Below, piece after piece: positions 1 to 10,439 of a stretch of 64,000 bases of DNA. The first letter of the stretch is position 1. Every line of letters begins with the position of its first letter. The stretch is from Sphingobacterium siyangense (GTDB lineage Bacteria > Bacteroidota > Bacteroidia > Sphingobacteriales > Sphingobacteriaceae): contig NZ_VLKR01000030.1 in NCBI RefSeq assembly GCF_007830445.1, positions 1 through 64,000 on the forward strand. Reading direction: 5' to 3'. The position numbers and the translations under genes were made by a program. The notes below the pieces were generated by a model. It did no database searches and was not told the DNA's origin. It worked only from the letters and a program-made list of their open reading frames with translations.

Positions 1-483
<483 letters not shown>

Positions 484-2877
484 CTACTCATCGCGTAAAC
501 TGTTAACAGGGTTGCCTAATGCAGCCTTAATTGCTTGATAGCTTATCGTGGCCATACTGATCAGAATAGCCAATAGTCCAGCAATGACAAAATAATACCA
601 CTGTATCTCAATTCGATAACTGTAATCTTGTAACCATTTATCCATGGCCCACCAAGCGATAGGTGTGGCGATAAAAATTGCGACCACAACAAGCTTAATA
701 AAATCGATCGAAAGCAAAGAGGTTACTTGGGTGACACTTGCTCCAAGAACTTTGCGGACAGCAATTTCTTTCATACGTGTTTCGGCCATATAGGCGATTA
801 ATGCCAGTAAACCCAGACAGGAAATAAAGATCGTCAATCCTGCAAAGATCATGGCCAGTGTACCTATAGCTTTTGTCTCCTTAAATTTTTCTTCGTAGGT
901 CTTGTCAATGAATTTATATTCAAAAGGATAGTCTGGGTTGAACTTTTTAAAGATTGACTCAATCGTTTTTAAGTTGTCTGCGATGTCATTGTTTGGATTT
1001 AAACGATAATGGATCGTTGTAAACCAGGCTTGCGGTCCTAATATCACCATAGGTTTATTGTCTCCAAATGGCGATCCCATTATGAAATCTTTGACCACCC
1101 CAACTACGGTCCATTTTGTTCCATCACCATCCACAATGCTATTGACCGGGTTTTTGAGGTGCAAACTTTTTACCGCGGATTCATTTAAAATCAAGGCAGT
1201 ACTGTCTGTCGCAAACTTGTAAATATCGATATCCCGCCCCTGTATAAGTGTTAGGCCTAGATTTTTTACGGCATCGGCATCGGTACTAAAACGGTTATAG
1301 GAAATGCGTTTGTCCTGTTCCGTTGGTGTCCCGGACGTAAACCCCCAGCCATTGCTATAGAAATCAGTTACCGGCGACATGTTTTTAGATACAGAAACAA
1401 CTGCGTTGCTGGCTAACAATTCATTTCTAAGAATTTTATAATTCTTCTCGAGGTCACCTTGGATACTGCTATAAAGTAGCCCATTTTCATTGTAACCTCG
1501 GTCGCGCTGTTTGGTATATTGGATTTGTTTCGCGACAATGACTGTTGCGATAATCAATATAATAGCGAGGCTAAATTGAATGACGACTAAAAGTGAGCGA
1601 ATACTAAGGCCTCTTGTTTTAGAAACAAATTTCCCTTTCAAGGTCTTAATAGGCTGAAATGAAGAAAGGAAAAAGGCTGGGTAGGTACCCGCTAACACAC
1701 CCGTAAATAAGGCAAAACCAATTAAAAAAAGCCAGGTTGGTAAGTTTAATAACGATAGGCTAAGCTCTTTTCCCACAAGCTCGTTAAAAAATGGCAGGAC
1801 CATAAAAACAAGTATAGTTGCGAGTACCATGCCGATCAGGCTAATTAATATGCTTTCAACCAGGAACTGCGCCATTAGGCTTGTCTTATTTGCCCCAATT
1901 ACTTTGCGGACACCGACTTCTTTCGCACGGCGTTCGGAACGTGCCGTACTCAAATTCATAAAATTGATGCTTGCCACCAATAAAATAAATACACCAATCC
2001 AAGCAAATAGCTTGACGATATCGATACGTCCGGAAGTATAATTTCCTCCTTTTCCGCTATTGTAAAGGAAAGAATCTGGATAGGGGAAGGCAAAAATCTC
2101 ACCCGTATTTCTTGCAGAAGTATAACCGGCAGCTTTATTACTCGTATTGATATGATCTCTCAGATAGGTTCTGATTTTGTCGTTAAATGCGTTGACTGAA
2201 GTACCTTCTTTTAACAGAACATAAGTAGTTATTGAATTATTGCTCCAGTTATCGTCTACGTAACCGATTATTTTTGCATATTCAAATGGGAGGAGGATGT
2301 CAAATTTGAAACTTGAATTACTCGGAAGATCTTTAAGTATAGCTTGTACGGTGACTTGATTAACCGAGTCTATCCGAACTGATTTTCCAATGGGGTCTTC
2401 ATTTCCAAACAATGCTTTTGCGTAACTTTCCGTGAGCACAAGACCTTTGGGATGATCAAATCTCACATTCTGTTCTCCTTTCACAAAAGGCAAAGAAAAC
2501 ATTTTGAAAAAACCAGGATCGATGAAAACAGTATTTGCGATCAGTTTCTTTTCATTGAAAGTTGTTAAAAATTGAGGCCCCTCATTATATCTGGTAAAAG
2601 CTTCGATATCTGGAAAATCTGCAGCCAATGAGGGCGCTAGTATTTTAGGTGTATAGGCCCAGGCTGATTTTTCGCCTTGAAATTCGTCACGATTACTCAA
2701 TACGTGCAGGCGATCACCCTTCTCATGAAAGCGGTCCATGGTTAACATGTTCTGCAACCAAAGTGCTATAAGTAATGCTCCGGCCATACCGATCGCCAAT
2801 CCGATGATGTTAATCAGGGAGAAGGACTTGTTTTTCATCAGGTTGCGCCACGCGATTTTGATATAGTTCCTTATCAT
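484..2877 (-). CDS. FtsX/MacB-type ABC permease, array member 1
   Basis: This 797-aa inner-membrane protein has the layout shared by all eleven array members, described here once. A first helix (about 18-42) is followed by a large extracytoplasmic MacB_PCD-type domain to about 285. Three helices come next (about 288-405); the first of them is followed by a basic cytoplasmic loop, ARSERRAKEVGVRKVIGA. The half then repeats: a helix at about 430-450, a second periplasmic domain, and three C-terminal helices with loop AETRMKEIAVRKVLGA. Such FtsX-family proteins transmit ATPase movement to the periplasm and usually do not form a classical transport channel; the substrate is unknown. The protein ends NPVNSLRDE. 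It is the last gene of the minus-strand run, 99 nt after member 2. The family call is firm, the function open. Confidence 0.93.
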   Translation of the reverse strand: MIRNYIKIAWRNLMKNKSFSLINIIGLAIGMAGALLIALWLQNMLTMDRFHEKGDRLHVLSNRDEFQGEKSAWAYTPKILAPSLAADFPDIEAFTRYNEGPQFLTTFNEKKLIANTVFIDPGFFKMFSLPFVKGEQNVRFDHPKGLVLTESYAKALFGNEDPIGKSVRIDSVNQVTVQAILKDLPSNSSFKFDILLPFEYAKIIGYVDDNWSNNSITTYVLLKEGTSVNAFNDKIRTYLRDHINTSNKAAGYTSARNTGEIFAFPYPDSFLYNSGKGGNYTSGRIDIVKLFAWIGVFILLVASINFMNLSTARSERRAKEVGVRKVIGANKTSLMAQFLVESILISLIGMVLATILVFMVLPFFNELVGKELSLSLLNLPTWLFLIGFALFTGVLAGTYPAFFLSSFQPIKTLKGKFVSKTRGLSIRSLLVVIQFSLAIILIIATVIVAKQIQYTKQRDRGYNENGLLYSSIQGDLEKNYKILRNELLASNAVVSVSKNMSPVTDFYSNGWGFTSGTPTEQDKRISYNRFSTDADAVKNLGLTLIQGRDIDIYKFATDSTALILNESAVKSLHLKNPVNSIVDGDGTKWTVVGVVKDFIMGSPFGDNKPMVILGPQAWFTTIHYRLNPNNDIADNLKTIESIFKKFNPDYPFEYKFIDKTYEEKFKETKAIGTLAMIFAGLTIFISCLGLLALIAYMAETRMKEIAVRKVLGASVTQVTSLLSIDFIKLVVVAIFIATPIAWWAMDKWLQDYSYRIEIQWYYFVIAGLLAILISMATISYQAIKAALGNPVNSLRDE

Positions 2878-2976
2878 GGTTTTAATTTTTCGTTTTGCAA
2901 TGCTTTATTCGATTGAAGCGAACCAACTGTCGCTCTATTTTTTACCCTTTACTTTTTACGTACTTAATTTTTGCGC

Positions 2977-5337
2977 TTATTCGTCTCTTAATGTCTTTAC
3001 GGGATTACTATTGGCAGCCTTTATGGCTTGTGTACTTACCGTAAAGAAAGCTACGAATAAAGCAGAAATTCCTGCTAGTGCAAAAACCCACCATTGTATT
3101 TCAATTCGATAGGAAAAGTCCTGTAGCCATTTGTTCATTGCCCACCAGGCTATTGGCGAAGCAATTAGAATGGAAATAATGACAAGCTTAACAAAATCCT
3201 TGGATAACATAGCCGTAATTCCAGTTACCGAGGCGCCTAGTACCTTACGAATGCCAATTTCTTTGGTCTTTAGCTCAGCAATATAAGAAGCAAGCCCAAA
3301 TAAGCCCAGACAAGAGATGAAAATAGCCAATCCCGAAAAAATGAATGCGAGTTGAGCAGTCTGTTGCTGATCTTTGAATTTAGCTGCAAATTTCTGATCC
3401 ACAAACTGGTACTCGAAGGGGTAGGCCGGATTGAACTTTTTAATAATTTCCTCAATTTGCTTTAGGTTCATTTCCATCGCTCTGTTTGGACTGGTGCGTA
3501 TAACCATATTCAACATCCAATTTTTTGAAGGATAAATCAGTAAGGGGGTTATTGGACTATAAGGTGACCCCGTAATATAATCATTGATTACACCAACGAT
3601 AGTATAAGTTTTATCGCCCCATTTGAGATAGCTTCCTATTGGATTTTCCAGTTTCATTTCTTTGACAGCAGCTTCATTAACTAGTACAGAAGCACTATCT
3701 CCCGGTAGCCTGCCATAATCGATGTCTCGACCAGCAATGAGCTTTAATCCAAGAGTTTTAACAAGGTCACTTTCAGTGCGTCCAAGTTCAAAACCCATTT
3801 TCTTTGCTTGTTCTGGGTTAGCTCCAGGCCATAGGAAACTACCTCCGGAACTGGCTCCATTTTTAGTAATTGACCAGCCCGTACGAGTAACAGCTTCGGC
3901 AATGTTGGCAGTGATCAGCTCCGACTTAATAGCCTCATAATTCTTTTCCATACCGCCTTCAATGGGTACTTCGATAAGTTGTGAATTTTCATAGCCTATT
4001 TCACGCTGGCTGGCATATTCTATTTGCTTGCGTACGATAATGGTTGCTATAATCAGTATAATAGCAATACCAAATTGAAATACAACCAGTAATTCTCGAA
4101 AATTCAGGGAAAACTTGTTTGTCCGTCCAAATATTTTGAGCGATTTTATCGGTTTAAAAGAAGAGAGCACGAAAGCAGGGTATAGTCCTGCAAGTATCCC
4201 TGTAAGGAAAATAAAACCAATCAGGGAAAACCAGATCGATGAATCTGAAAATGAAAAGATTAATGCTTTATCTAAAACCTGGTTAAATAGTGGAAGAGTC
4301 AGTATTGTCAATACGATAGCACATGTACCTGAAATAAAGGTTAACAATAAAGATTCGGAAAGAAATTGTATGATTAAATGGAAGCGTTGGGCTCCTACAA
4401 CTTTTCTTACTGCAACTTCTTTTGCTCTTTTTTGGCTGCGGGCTGTACTGAGGTTGATAAAATTGATACAGGCGATCAATAATATTAATAAACCTATTCC
4501 CGCCACCAATTTAACTTGATCTATTTTTCCGCCAACAGCAATACCCTGCTCAAATTTTGAATACAGATGCATTTTGGACATTGGATAGAGGAACATGGAG
4601 CCTTTTATTTCATGGTTTGTTTTTTTGTTGATTATATTATTTAGCTTTTTATTAAAAAGATCAACATCGGTTCCTTCTTTTAGCTTGATATAAGTATAGA
4701 AAGTGTTTGAACCCCAGCCAGATGAATAGGTTTCGGCTTTTTCTAAAGGTATCAGATAGGTAAAGTCGAAACTTGTGTTACTGGGGAGATCCTGCATAAT
4801 TGCCGATACCCTATACAGTTCTTTATTGTCGAGAAGAATCGTTTTATCTATTGGATCAGTTTTGCCAAATATGTTGTTAGCAAGACTTTCCGTCAGGACG
4901 ATATCTTTTGTATCTTTTAGAGCCTTCTTGCTATTCCCTTTAAGAAGGTTGAAATCAAATAATTCAATAAATGCTGGATCGACTTCATTTCCCTTGGATT
5001 TAATCTTCTTATCGCCAAAAGACATCAGGGCGGTACTGCTCCAATACATCCGCGCAGCGCGTTCAACCTCGGGGTAATCTGCTAGCAGAGCCTGACATGC
5101 CGGTGCCGAAGTGATATCGTTTACGTAGATTTTTTGCTGATCTTCATATTTGTTCCAAAGTTTATATATGCTTTCCTTATTGCTGTAAAAATTGTCGAAT
5201 TGCAATTGATTTTTTATCCATATACCGATGATCAGTACTGCTGCCAATCCGATAGATAGTCCAATAATATTAATCGCAGAGTACCCCTTGCTTTTCCATA
5301 GGTTCCGCCATGCTATTTTGATGTAATTTTTAAGCAT
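2977..5337 (-). CDS. FtsX/MacB-type ABC permease, array member 2
   Basis: A 786-aa two-half FtsX permease starting MLKNYIKIAWRNLWKSKGY, an amphipathic basic stretch before the first helix. The two coupling loops read ARSQKRAKEVAVRKVVGA and AELKTKEIGIRKVLGA, and the end is NPVKTLRDE. Its closest neighbour by eye is member 1: they share the DLPSN-TSFDF-type segment of the first periplasmic domain and the NPAYPFEY/NPDYPFEY segment of the second. It lies 100 nt downstream of member 3 and probably belongs to the unit starting at the 7927 promoter. No ATPase is encoded beside it, so it must depend on one encoded elsewhere, most simply the gene at 25295-25987. Confidence 0.93.
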   Translation of the reverse strand: MLKNYIKIAWRNLWKSKGYSAINIIGLSIGLAAVLIIGIWIKNQLQFDNFYSNKESIYKLWNKYEDQQKIYVNDITSAPACQALLADYPEVERAARMYWSSTALMSFGDKKIKSKGNEVDPAFIELFDFNLLKGNSKKALKDTKDIVLTESLANNIFGKTDPIDKTILLDNKELYRVSAIMQDLPSNTSFDFTYLIPLEKAETYSSGWGSNTFYTYIKLKEGTDVDLFNKKLNNIINKKTNHEIKGSMFLYPMSKMHLYSKFEQGIAVGGKIDQVKLVAGIGLLILLIACINFINLSTARSQKRAKEVAVRKVVGAQRFHLIIQFLSESLLLTFISGTCAIVLTILTLPLFNQVLDKALIFSFSDSSIWFSLIGFIFLTGILAGLYPAFVLSSFKPIKSLKIFGRTNKFSLNFRELLVVFQFGIAIILIIATIIVRKQIEYASQREIGYENSQLIEVPIEGGMEKNYEAIKSELITANIAEAVTRTGWSITKNGASSGGSFLWPGANPEQAKKMGFELGRTESDLVKTLGLKLIAGRDIDYGRLPGDSASVLVNEAAVKEMKLENPIGSYLKWGDKTYTIVGVINDYITGSPYSPITPLLIYPSKNWMLNMVIRTSPNRAMEMNLKQIEEIIKKFNPAYPFEYQFVDQKFAAKFKDQQQTAQLAFIFSGLAIFISCLGLFGLASYIAELKTKEIGIRKVLGASVTGITAMLSKDFVKLVIISILIASPIAWWAMNKWLQDFSYRIEIQWWVFALAGISALFVAFFTVSTQAIKAANSNPVKTLRDE

Positions 5338-5437
5338 ATCTGTCGTATTAGGTATCGATAAATAGAAAAAACTTGAATTTTAAAGGTCCAGCTTGTTATT
5401 TATCAGGTGTCTTTATTTTTATTAGCTACTAAAACAA

Positions 5438-7828
5438 TTACTCATCTCTTAAACTATCAACCGGGTTTAGAATCGCAGCTTTTATGGTTTGAAAACTAAT
5501 GGTGATAAATGATACCAATAATGCACTTATCGCCGCCACAATAAATACCCACCAGTCTAGCGTGATGTGGTAAGCAAAATTCTCTACCCAGCGGTGCATG
5601 GCATACCAGCCTAAGGGTACACTGATCAATACAGCACACAGGACCAGGGCCATAAAGTCAACACTCAATATGTTGACAATCTTGATCGTTGAAGCACCTA
5701 ATACTTTACGGATACCGATCTCTTTAAAGCGTTGTTGCACGGCATAAGCTGATAATGCAAATAGTCCCATACAGGCGATAGCAATTGTAATGATGGAAAA
5801 TAACTGCATTACCCGTGTTGTTTGCTGATCTTTGAGATATAACTTGTTATAATCATCATTGAGAAAGTGATATTCAAAACTGTTTTTTGAATCAATATCT
5901 TTTATAACAGCTTTGATCTGCGCAAGAACATCTTTTACCGGCGACGTCGGATTGAGTCGAATGAAAATATTGCCGAAATAATCATATTCTGGAAAAAGTA
6001 CAATTGGTTTGACTTCGTTGTGTAATGATGCAAAGTTAAAACTCGCCACAACTTGTTTGATACTGCCCTTACGTCCGTTCAAATTGATTTTCTTTCCAAT
6101 AGCCTGTTCAGGAGTAAAACCCATGGCGGATGCAGCAAGTGTATTCACTACAAACCCATATTCTGGTGAAATAGTGTCTTGCGCGCGCAAAATGTCCGCA
6201 TCTGACAACGGTGTACCTGCGACAGATGGAATATGAAAAACGGATACAAAATCTTTTTCAATCGGAATTGCAGTGACATCAATATCAAAATCATTGGGTT
6301 GGCCTTCGACCTCCCTAATGCTGTAGCCTCCTTGGATATTGACGGGATTGTCATACGAAGCGGTAACGCCCTGGACACTATTGAGCTGCATTAACTTTTC
6401 TTTTAATAGCTGCCTTTCTTTATCTTGCCATCCTCGGCCATCAATGACCAGCATGTCAGAGCGATCCAATCCAGTGTTTTTAGACTGGATAAAATCCATC
6501 TGTCTACCCGCAAATAAGGTGCAGATAATAAAAAATATAGAGATACTGAATTGAAAAGTAACGAGCACCTTGCTTAATGATATACCATGTTGTCTTTCAG
6601 TTAGTTTTCGCTTAAAAATGGAAATAGGTTTTGAACTAGCAATTGAATAGGCAGGCCAGCCACCCGACAGAAGCGTCAACAAGGCTATGAAAACAAGTAA
6701 AATCGTATAAAACCGAGGGTCTGTCCATACGGTTAATTTCATTTCGGTACCCATAAATGAACTGAATACGGGTAACAAAAGCACTGTCGTCAGAAGACTA
6801 AAAGCAACCGCTAGAAAAACCATGAGGCTACATTCAAAAAAGAACTGAAAGAATATCGTTTTCTTTGCTGCACCCAGAACTTTCTTGACACCGATTTCTT
6901 TCTTGCGTTCAAGCGCATGCGCTAATACCAAATTTGTAAAATTGATGCAGGTTAAAATAATAAGCGCAGCACCTAACGCCATTAGAATATAGATATAAGT
7001 AATGTTTCCTGTACCTGCTGCTTTGGAGTGAAGATGGATATCCGTCAGCTTTTCTAGGATAAATCGAAATTGATAACCCTGTTTTGTTGCTTCGGCGAAT
7101 TTTGATTTTGTCATTTGGTCCAATTTCTGTTGGATCGAACCGAACTGATCTTTGTTTTTTAGGAGCGCTATGGTTATATCATTTGCAGATGACCAAGCCA
7201 TTTCTTTGTAGCGTTCTAATCCTTTATTGGAAAGGAGTGCAGAGAAGTTCAACTGTGTATTTGTGGGCAGGTCTGCAATGATACCTGTGATTTTCCAGTT
7301 GACTTTGTCAATGGATAGTGTCTGACCGATGGCCGACTGATTGGGGAAATATTTCGCTGCGAGTTTTTTTGTTAAGACAATCTGATTTGGTTCTGCTAAG
7401 GCTGATCGTGAATCACCTTCGAGAAAGGTATAACCTAAAGTTTTAAAAACATTTTGGTCAGCATAAAGTAGGCCTTTTTCAGTTATTAGTGCCTCTTTGG
7501 ATTCTATTTTACCGCCTTTGGAATAGCTGTAGAATCTGGTTGCCTGTTCTACATCCGGAAATTCAGCTTGTAAAGCAGGAGCTAAGCCTGTTGGTGTTAC
7601 TGCCGAATTTACTTCTTCCGTGCTATTGGGTGCTTTATAAGCGAGGCTAATATAAGCTAGACGGTCTGCATTGGGAAGGAAACGCTCATAACTGGATTCA
7701 TGATAGATGTACGCTGCCAACAATAGAAAACATGTTATTCCGATGCTGAGGCCAAACATATTTAAAAGAGAAAAACCTTTGTTTTTTCTGATATTTCGCC
7801 AAGCAATTTTAAAATAGTTCTTTAACAT
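5438..7828 (-). CDS. FtsX/MacB-type ABC permease, array member 3
   Basis: A 796-aa two-half permease. The frame opens at 7840 (MLITMLKNYFKIAWRN), but the internal ATG at 7828 gives the MLKNYFKIAWRN start that matches its paralogues, so 7828 is preferred. The first coupling loop diverges (AHALERKKEIGVKKVLGA in place of ARS.RAKEVGVRK); the second is AVQQRFKEIGIRKVLGA; the end is NPVDSLRDE. It is the first gene after the 215-bp gap that carries a sigma-54-like promoter and two operator-like repeats, so it probably heads a second transcription unit with members 2 and 1. Confidence 0.92.
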   Translation of the reverse strand: MLKNYFKIAWRNIRKNKGFSLLNMFGLSIGITCFLLLAAYIYHESSYERFLPNADRLAYISLAYKAPNSTEEVNSAVTPTGLAPALQAEFPDVEQATRFYSYSKGGKIESKEALITEKGLLYADQNVFKTLGYTFLEGDSRSALAEPNQIVLTKKLAAKYFPNQSAIGQTLSIDKVNWKITGIIADLPTNTQLNFSALLSNKGLERYKEMAWSSANDITIALLKNKDQFGSIQQKLDQMTKSKFAEATKQGYQFRFILEKLTDIHLHSKAAGTGNITYIYILMALGAALIILTCINFTNLVLAHALERKKEIGVKKVLGAAKKTIFFQFFFECSLMVFLAVAFSLLTTVLLLPVFSSFMGTEMKLTVWTDPRFYTILLVFIALLTLLSGGWPAYSIASSKPISIFKRKLTERQHGISLSKVLVTFQFSISIFFIICTLFAGRQMDFIQSKNTGLDRSDMLVIDGRGWQDKERQLLKEKLMQLNSVQGVTASYDNPVNIQGGYSIREVEGQPNDFDIDVTAIPIEKDFVSVFHIPSVAGTPLSDADILRAQDTISPEYGFVVNTLAASAMGFTPEQAIGKKINLNGRKGSIKQVVASFNFASLHNEVKPIVLFPEYDYFGNIFIRLNPTSPVKDVLAQIKAVIKDIDSKNSFEYHFLNDDYNKLYLKDQQTTRVMQLFSIITIAIACMGLFALSAYAVQQRFKEIGIRKVLGASTIKIVNILSVDFMALVLCAVLISVPLGWYAMHRWVENFAYHITLDWWVFIVAAISALLVSFITISFQTIKAAILNPVDSLRDE

Positions 7829-7926
7829 GGTTATGAGCATTTAGACTGTTAATTAGGCTATATTCTTGTCACTTAGCTCGCTTTAGTAGAAGACTCCGTT
7901 ATTCGAAAAATAGCAAAGCCAAGTAG

Positions 7927-7942
7927 TTCAATTCGTTTGCCA
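7927..7942 (-). promoter_or_regulatory. Candidate sigma-54 promoter for permeases 3-2-1
   Basis: Read on the minus strand the sequence is TGGCAAACGAATTGAA. It fits the -24/-12 consensus TGGCAC-N5-TTGCW at TGGCA and TTG with correct spacing; the C of the -12 GC is replaced by A. It lies about 85-100 nt upstream of the start at 7828. The nearer of two operator-like repeats (7998) is 55 nt further upstream, a normal distance for a sigma-54 activator. The match is by eye. Confidence 0.5.
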
Positions 7943-7997
7943 TAAATATAATGTATTGATTTTTAAGTTTTTGGTGTGTTTTTATGGCGGTTTTAAA

Positions 7998-8035
7998 TGT
8001 TCGGAAACGGACAGTATAGTGTCCGTCCCCGAACA
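7998..8035. promoter_or_regulatory. Paired operator-like repeats TGTTCG-N4-CGGACA
   Basis: Two head-to-head copies of one 16-bp motif: TGTTCGGAAACGGACA at 7998-8013 and, inverted, TGTCCGTCCCCGAACA at 8020-8035. Start-to-start spacing is 22 bp, two helical turns. The same motif recurs upstream of the membrane-fusion gene at 29846-29882. The layout is what a dimeric, oligomerising NtrC-type activator needs; the regulator encoded at 31823-33184 is the obvious candidate. The repeats are seen directly, the binding protein is inferred. Confidence 0.7.
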
Positions 8036-8043
8036 AATTGGTA

Positions 8044-10407
8044 TTATTCGCTTCTTAAGGTTTTTACAGGATTTGCTAATGTTGCTTTAATCGCTTGGTA
8101 ACTAACGGTTAATAAGGTGATGATTAGCGCGGTTAAGCCTGTGATAGCAAAGACCATCCATGTAATTGATATGCGGTAGACATAGTCTTCAAGCCATGAT
8201 TCCATGAGGAGATAGGCTAAAGGAGCTGCGACTAAAAAGCCAATGCCTGTGAGCCAAATGTATTCTGTGGAAAGTAGCCGCCACAAGCCAAGTTCTGATG
8301 CACCCAATACTTTACGAATGCCGATTTCTTTTTCTCGTTGCTCCGTAAGAAAGGAAACCAGCGCGTAGAGACCAAGACATGAAATGAGAATGGCCAATCC
8401 TGTAAATAGACTGGTTAAGCTCTTGATCATTTCCATCTGTTGAAACTTTTTGGCATATTCCTGATCCGTAAATGTATAATCAAAAATAAGATCAGGGTCT
8501 ATGCGATTGAACGCTGTGGAAATCGCTTTTAGGTTTTGTTTGAGATCTTGATTTTCATCCAGTTGAAGCGTTATTTTATTCTTTGGTAAAAATTTTAGAA
8601 AATAAGCCGTCGGTGTAATGGATTTGAAAGGAGATTCAGATAATGTGTTCTGTATAACACCAATAATGGTATAATTGATTCCTCTTTTAGACAATTGTTT
8701 ACTGTTAAGGTCTGTAACTCCCATAAATTTGGCCGCCGCTTCATTCAGAATAACAGCCGTTGAATCTGTTTTGAAATCTTTTGAAAAATTGCGTCCTTTT
8801 ATAAAATTCCACTGTACAGTATTCGCGAAGTTTTCATCTACGGTGAAGATCCCCATGATCGCACCGTCTTTGGAATCATTACCTTGCCAATTAAAGCCAC
8901 CACCTGTTAAGGATAGGTGGTTCACAAAGTTGGAAGAAAGGGCGGCATCCGTCACAAGGCGCTGACCGATCAGCTCTTTTCGAAGTACATCAAAGTTTTT
9001 GACGATAGTTGAATTGGATGAAGTAATGTTTACCAAATTTGAACTTTTATAACCTATTGGACGATCCTTTGTGTAATGCAGTTGCTGAATCACCAGATAG
9101 GTGGATATCATCAGGAAAATAGAAATAGCAAATTGCACGATGACCATTGCCTTTCTACTTCTTGATCCGCCTTTTCGGCTGTTTATTTTACCTTTAAGGG
9201 CAAGAATAGGATTAAATGCCGATAAAAATAACGCTGGGTACATACCTGCTAAAAGTCCTATAACGCCTATTCCTACTAGGGAGTAGCCATAGAAACGAAT
9301 ATCGGTAAAAGGGATATGCAGTGTCGTATGTGTAATCGTTTTGACCCAAGGCAAAAGCAATGTAGCGAATAGAACGGCTGCCAAAAATGCGCAGGCTACA
9401 GCGAGGATTGACTCAACAAGAAAGCCTGCAATAAGCTGCCGGCGATTGACGCCAACAGATTTTAAAACCCCGATTTCTTTTCCTCTTTTTAGGCTTCTTG
9501 CCGTACTCAGGTTAATGAAATTGATACTGGCCAATAAAATGATGAATACGCTTATCCAAACAAACATCCATACATATTGAATCTGTCCGCCTACGTTCTT
9601 TCCATTCTTGAACGAATCATATAAATGCCATTTGGACATCGGGTGTAACAGGATCTCAGGTTTTATATCCGTCAGTTTTTTGTTGATGATATTTGTTAGT
9701 TTATTTTCCAAAGCGGGAACAAATGCATCATTGTCGATCTTGGCGAAAGTGCTGAAATAGCAGCTGGACCAGCTTTCTTCTATACCTTGGTCTTTTGCAA
9801 GATAATCGACAAAAGGCAATACATAATCTAAGCCATAAAAAGTGTTGTTTTCAGGAATATCTTTATAAACACCTTGAACAGTATACTGTTCTTTACCATT
9901 CAATTGAAGTGTTTTCCCGATGATATCTACCTTATCAAACAGTCGTTTTGCTAAGGATTCTGAAATTATGATGGTCGATGGATTGCTCGGTGTGGTACTA
10001 TTTCCTTGTACAGATTCGAGAGAAAATAATTCGGCAAATTTTCCCATGGCGTAAAACCCTGGTGCATTAAGCTTCTTATCGCCTACCTTAAGATTATTGC
10101 TCTCCATATTCGTGACCAGTGCTGCATCTTGCATTTCATTTTTGAAATCAGATGCGATCGTTTTGACCAAGGGAATAGGGGTGGAGCGATCAGTAGATTT
10201 CTCATCATTGAAAGTCCCGGTCATCATGACCTGATAAATATGTTGATAATTGCTGTAATGCTTATCAAAAGAAAATTGTTTCAGTACCCATAATGTACTT
10301 ATGAGGGCAACAGTAAACCCCAGTGCTAATCCCAAAATATTTATTGTTGTGTTTAAGGGACTGCGCTTCAAATTTCTCAGCGCTGTTTTTAGGAATAATC
10401 GAATCAT
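8044..10407 (-). CDS. FtsX/MacB-type ABC permease, array member 4
   Basis: A 787-aa two-half permease, MIRLFLKTALRNLKRSPLN at the start. The first coupling loop is ARSLKRGKEIGVLKSVGV, the most divergent of the set at the RK position (LK), and the second is TEQREKEIGIRKVLGA. It ends NPVKTLRSE, with S replacing the D of the usual LRDE tail. Its stop is only 9 nt from the operator repeat pair, and the gap to member 3 is 215 bp. It is therefore likely the last gene of the promoter-distal part of the first unit, which starts at the membrane-fusion gene. Confidence 0.92.
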   Translation of the reverse strand: MIRLFLKTALRNLKRSPLNTTINILGLALGFTVALISTLWVLKQFSFDKHYSNYQHIYQVMMTGTFNDEKSTDRSTPIPLVKTIASDFKNEMQDAALVTNMESNNLKVGDKKLNAPGFYAMGKFAELFSLESVQGNSTTPSNPSTIIISESLAKRLFDKVDIIGKTLQLNGKEQYTVQGVYKDIPENNTFYGLDYVLPFVDYLAKDQGIEESWSSCYFSTFAKIDNDAFVPALENKLTNIINKKLTDIKPEILLHPMSKWHLYDSFKNGKNVGGQIQYVWMFVWISVFIILLASINFINLSTARSLKRGKEIGVLKSVGVNRRQLIAGFLVESILAVACAFLAAVLFATLLLPWVKTITHTTLHIPFTDIRFYGYSLVGIGVIGLLAGMYPALFLSAFNPILALKGKINSRKGGSRSRKAMVIVQFAISIFLMISTYLVIQQLHYTKDRPIGYKSSNLVNITSSNSTIVKNFDVLRKELIGQRLVTDAALSSNFVNHLSLTGGGFNWQGNDSKDGAIMGIFTVDENFANTVQWNFIKGRNFSKDFKTDSTAVILNEAAAKFMGVTDLNSKQLSKRGINYTIIGVIQNTLSESPFKSITPTAYFLKFLPKNKITLQLDENQDLKQNLKAISTAFNRIDPDLIFDYTFTDQEYAKKFQQMEMIKSLTSLFTGLAILISCLGLYALVSFLTEQREKEIGIRKVLGASELGLWRLLSTEYIWLTGIGFLVAAPLAYLLMESWLEDYVYRISITWMVFAITGLTALIITLLTVSYQAIKATLANPVKTLRSE

Positions 10408-10439
10408 TTTATGCTGTTGTTTTGGTTCTCAAATATAAA

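Noticed and set aside
4115-4519. 134-aa plus-strand frame opposite permease 2, and similar frames opposite other permeases (e.g. 11494-11901, 18103-18447)
   Set aside because: They are antisense shadows of well-supported permease genes, with no recognisable domain or start context.
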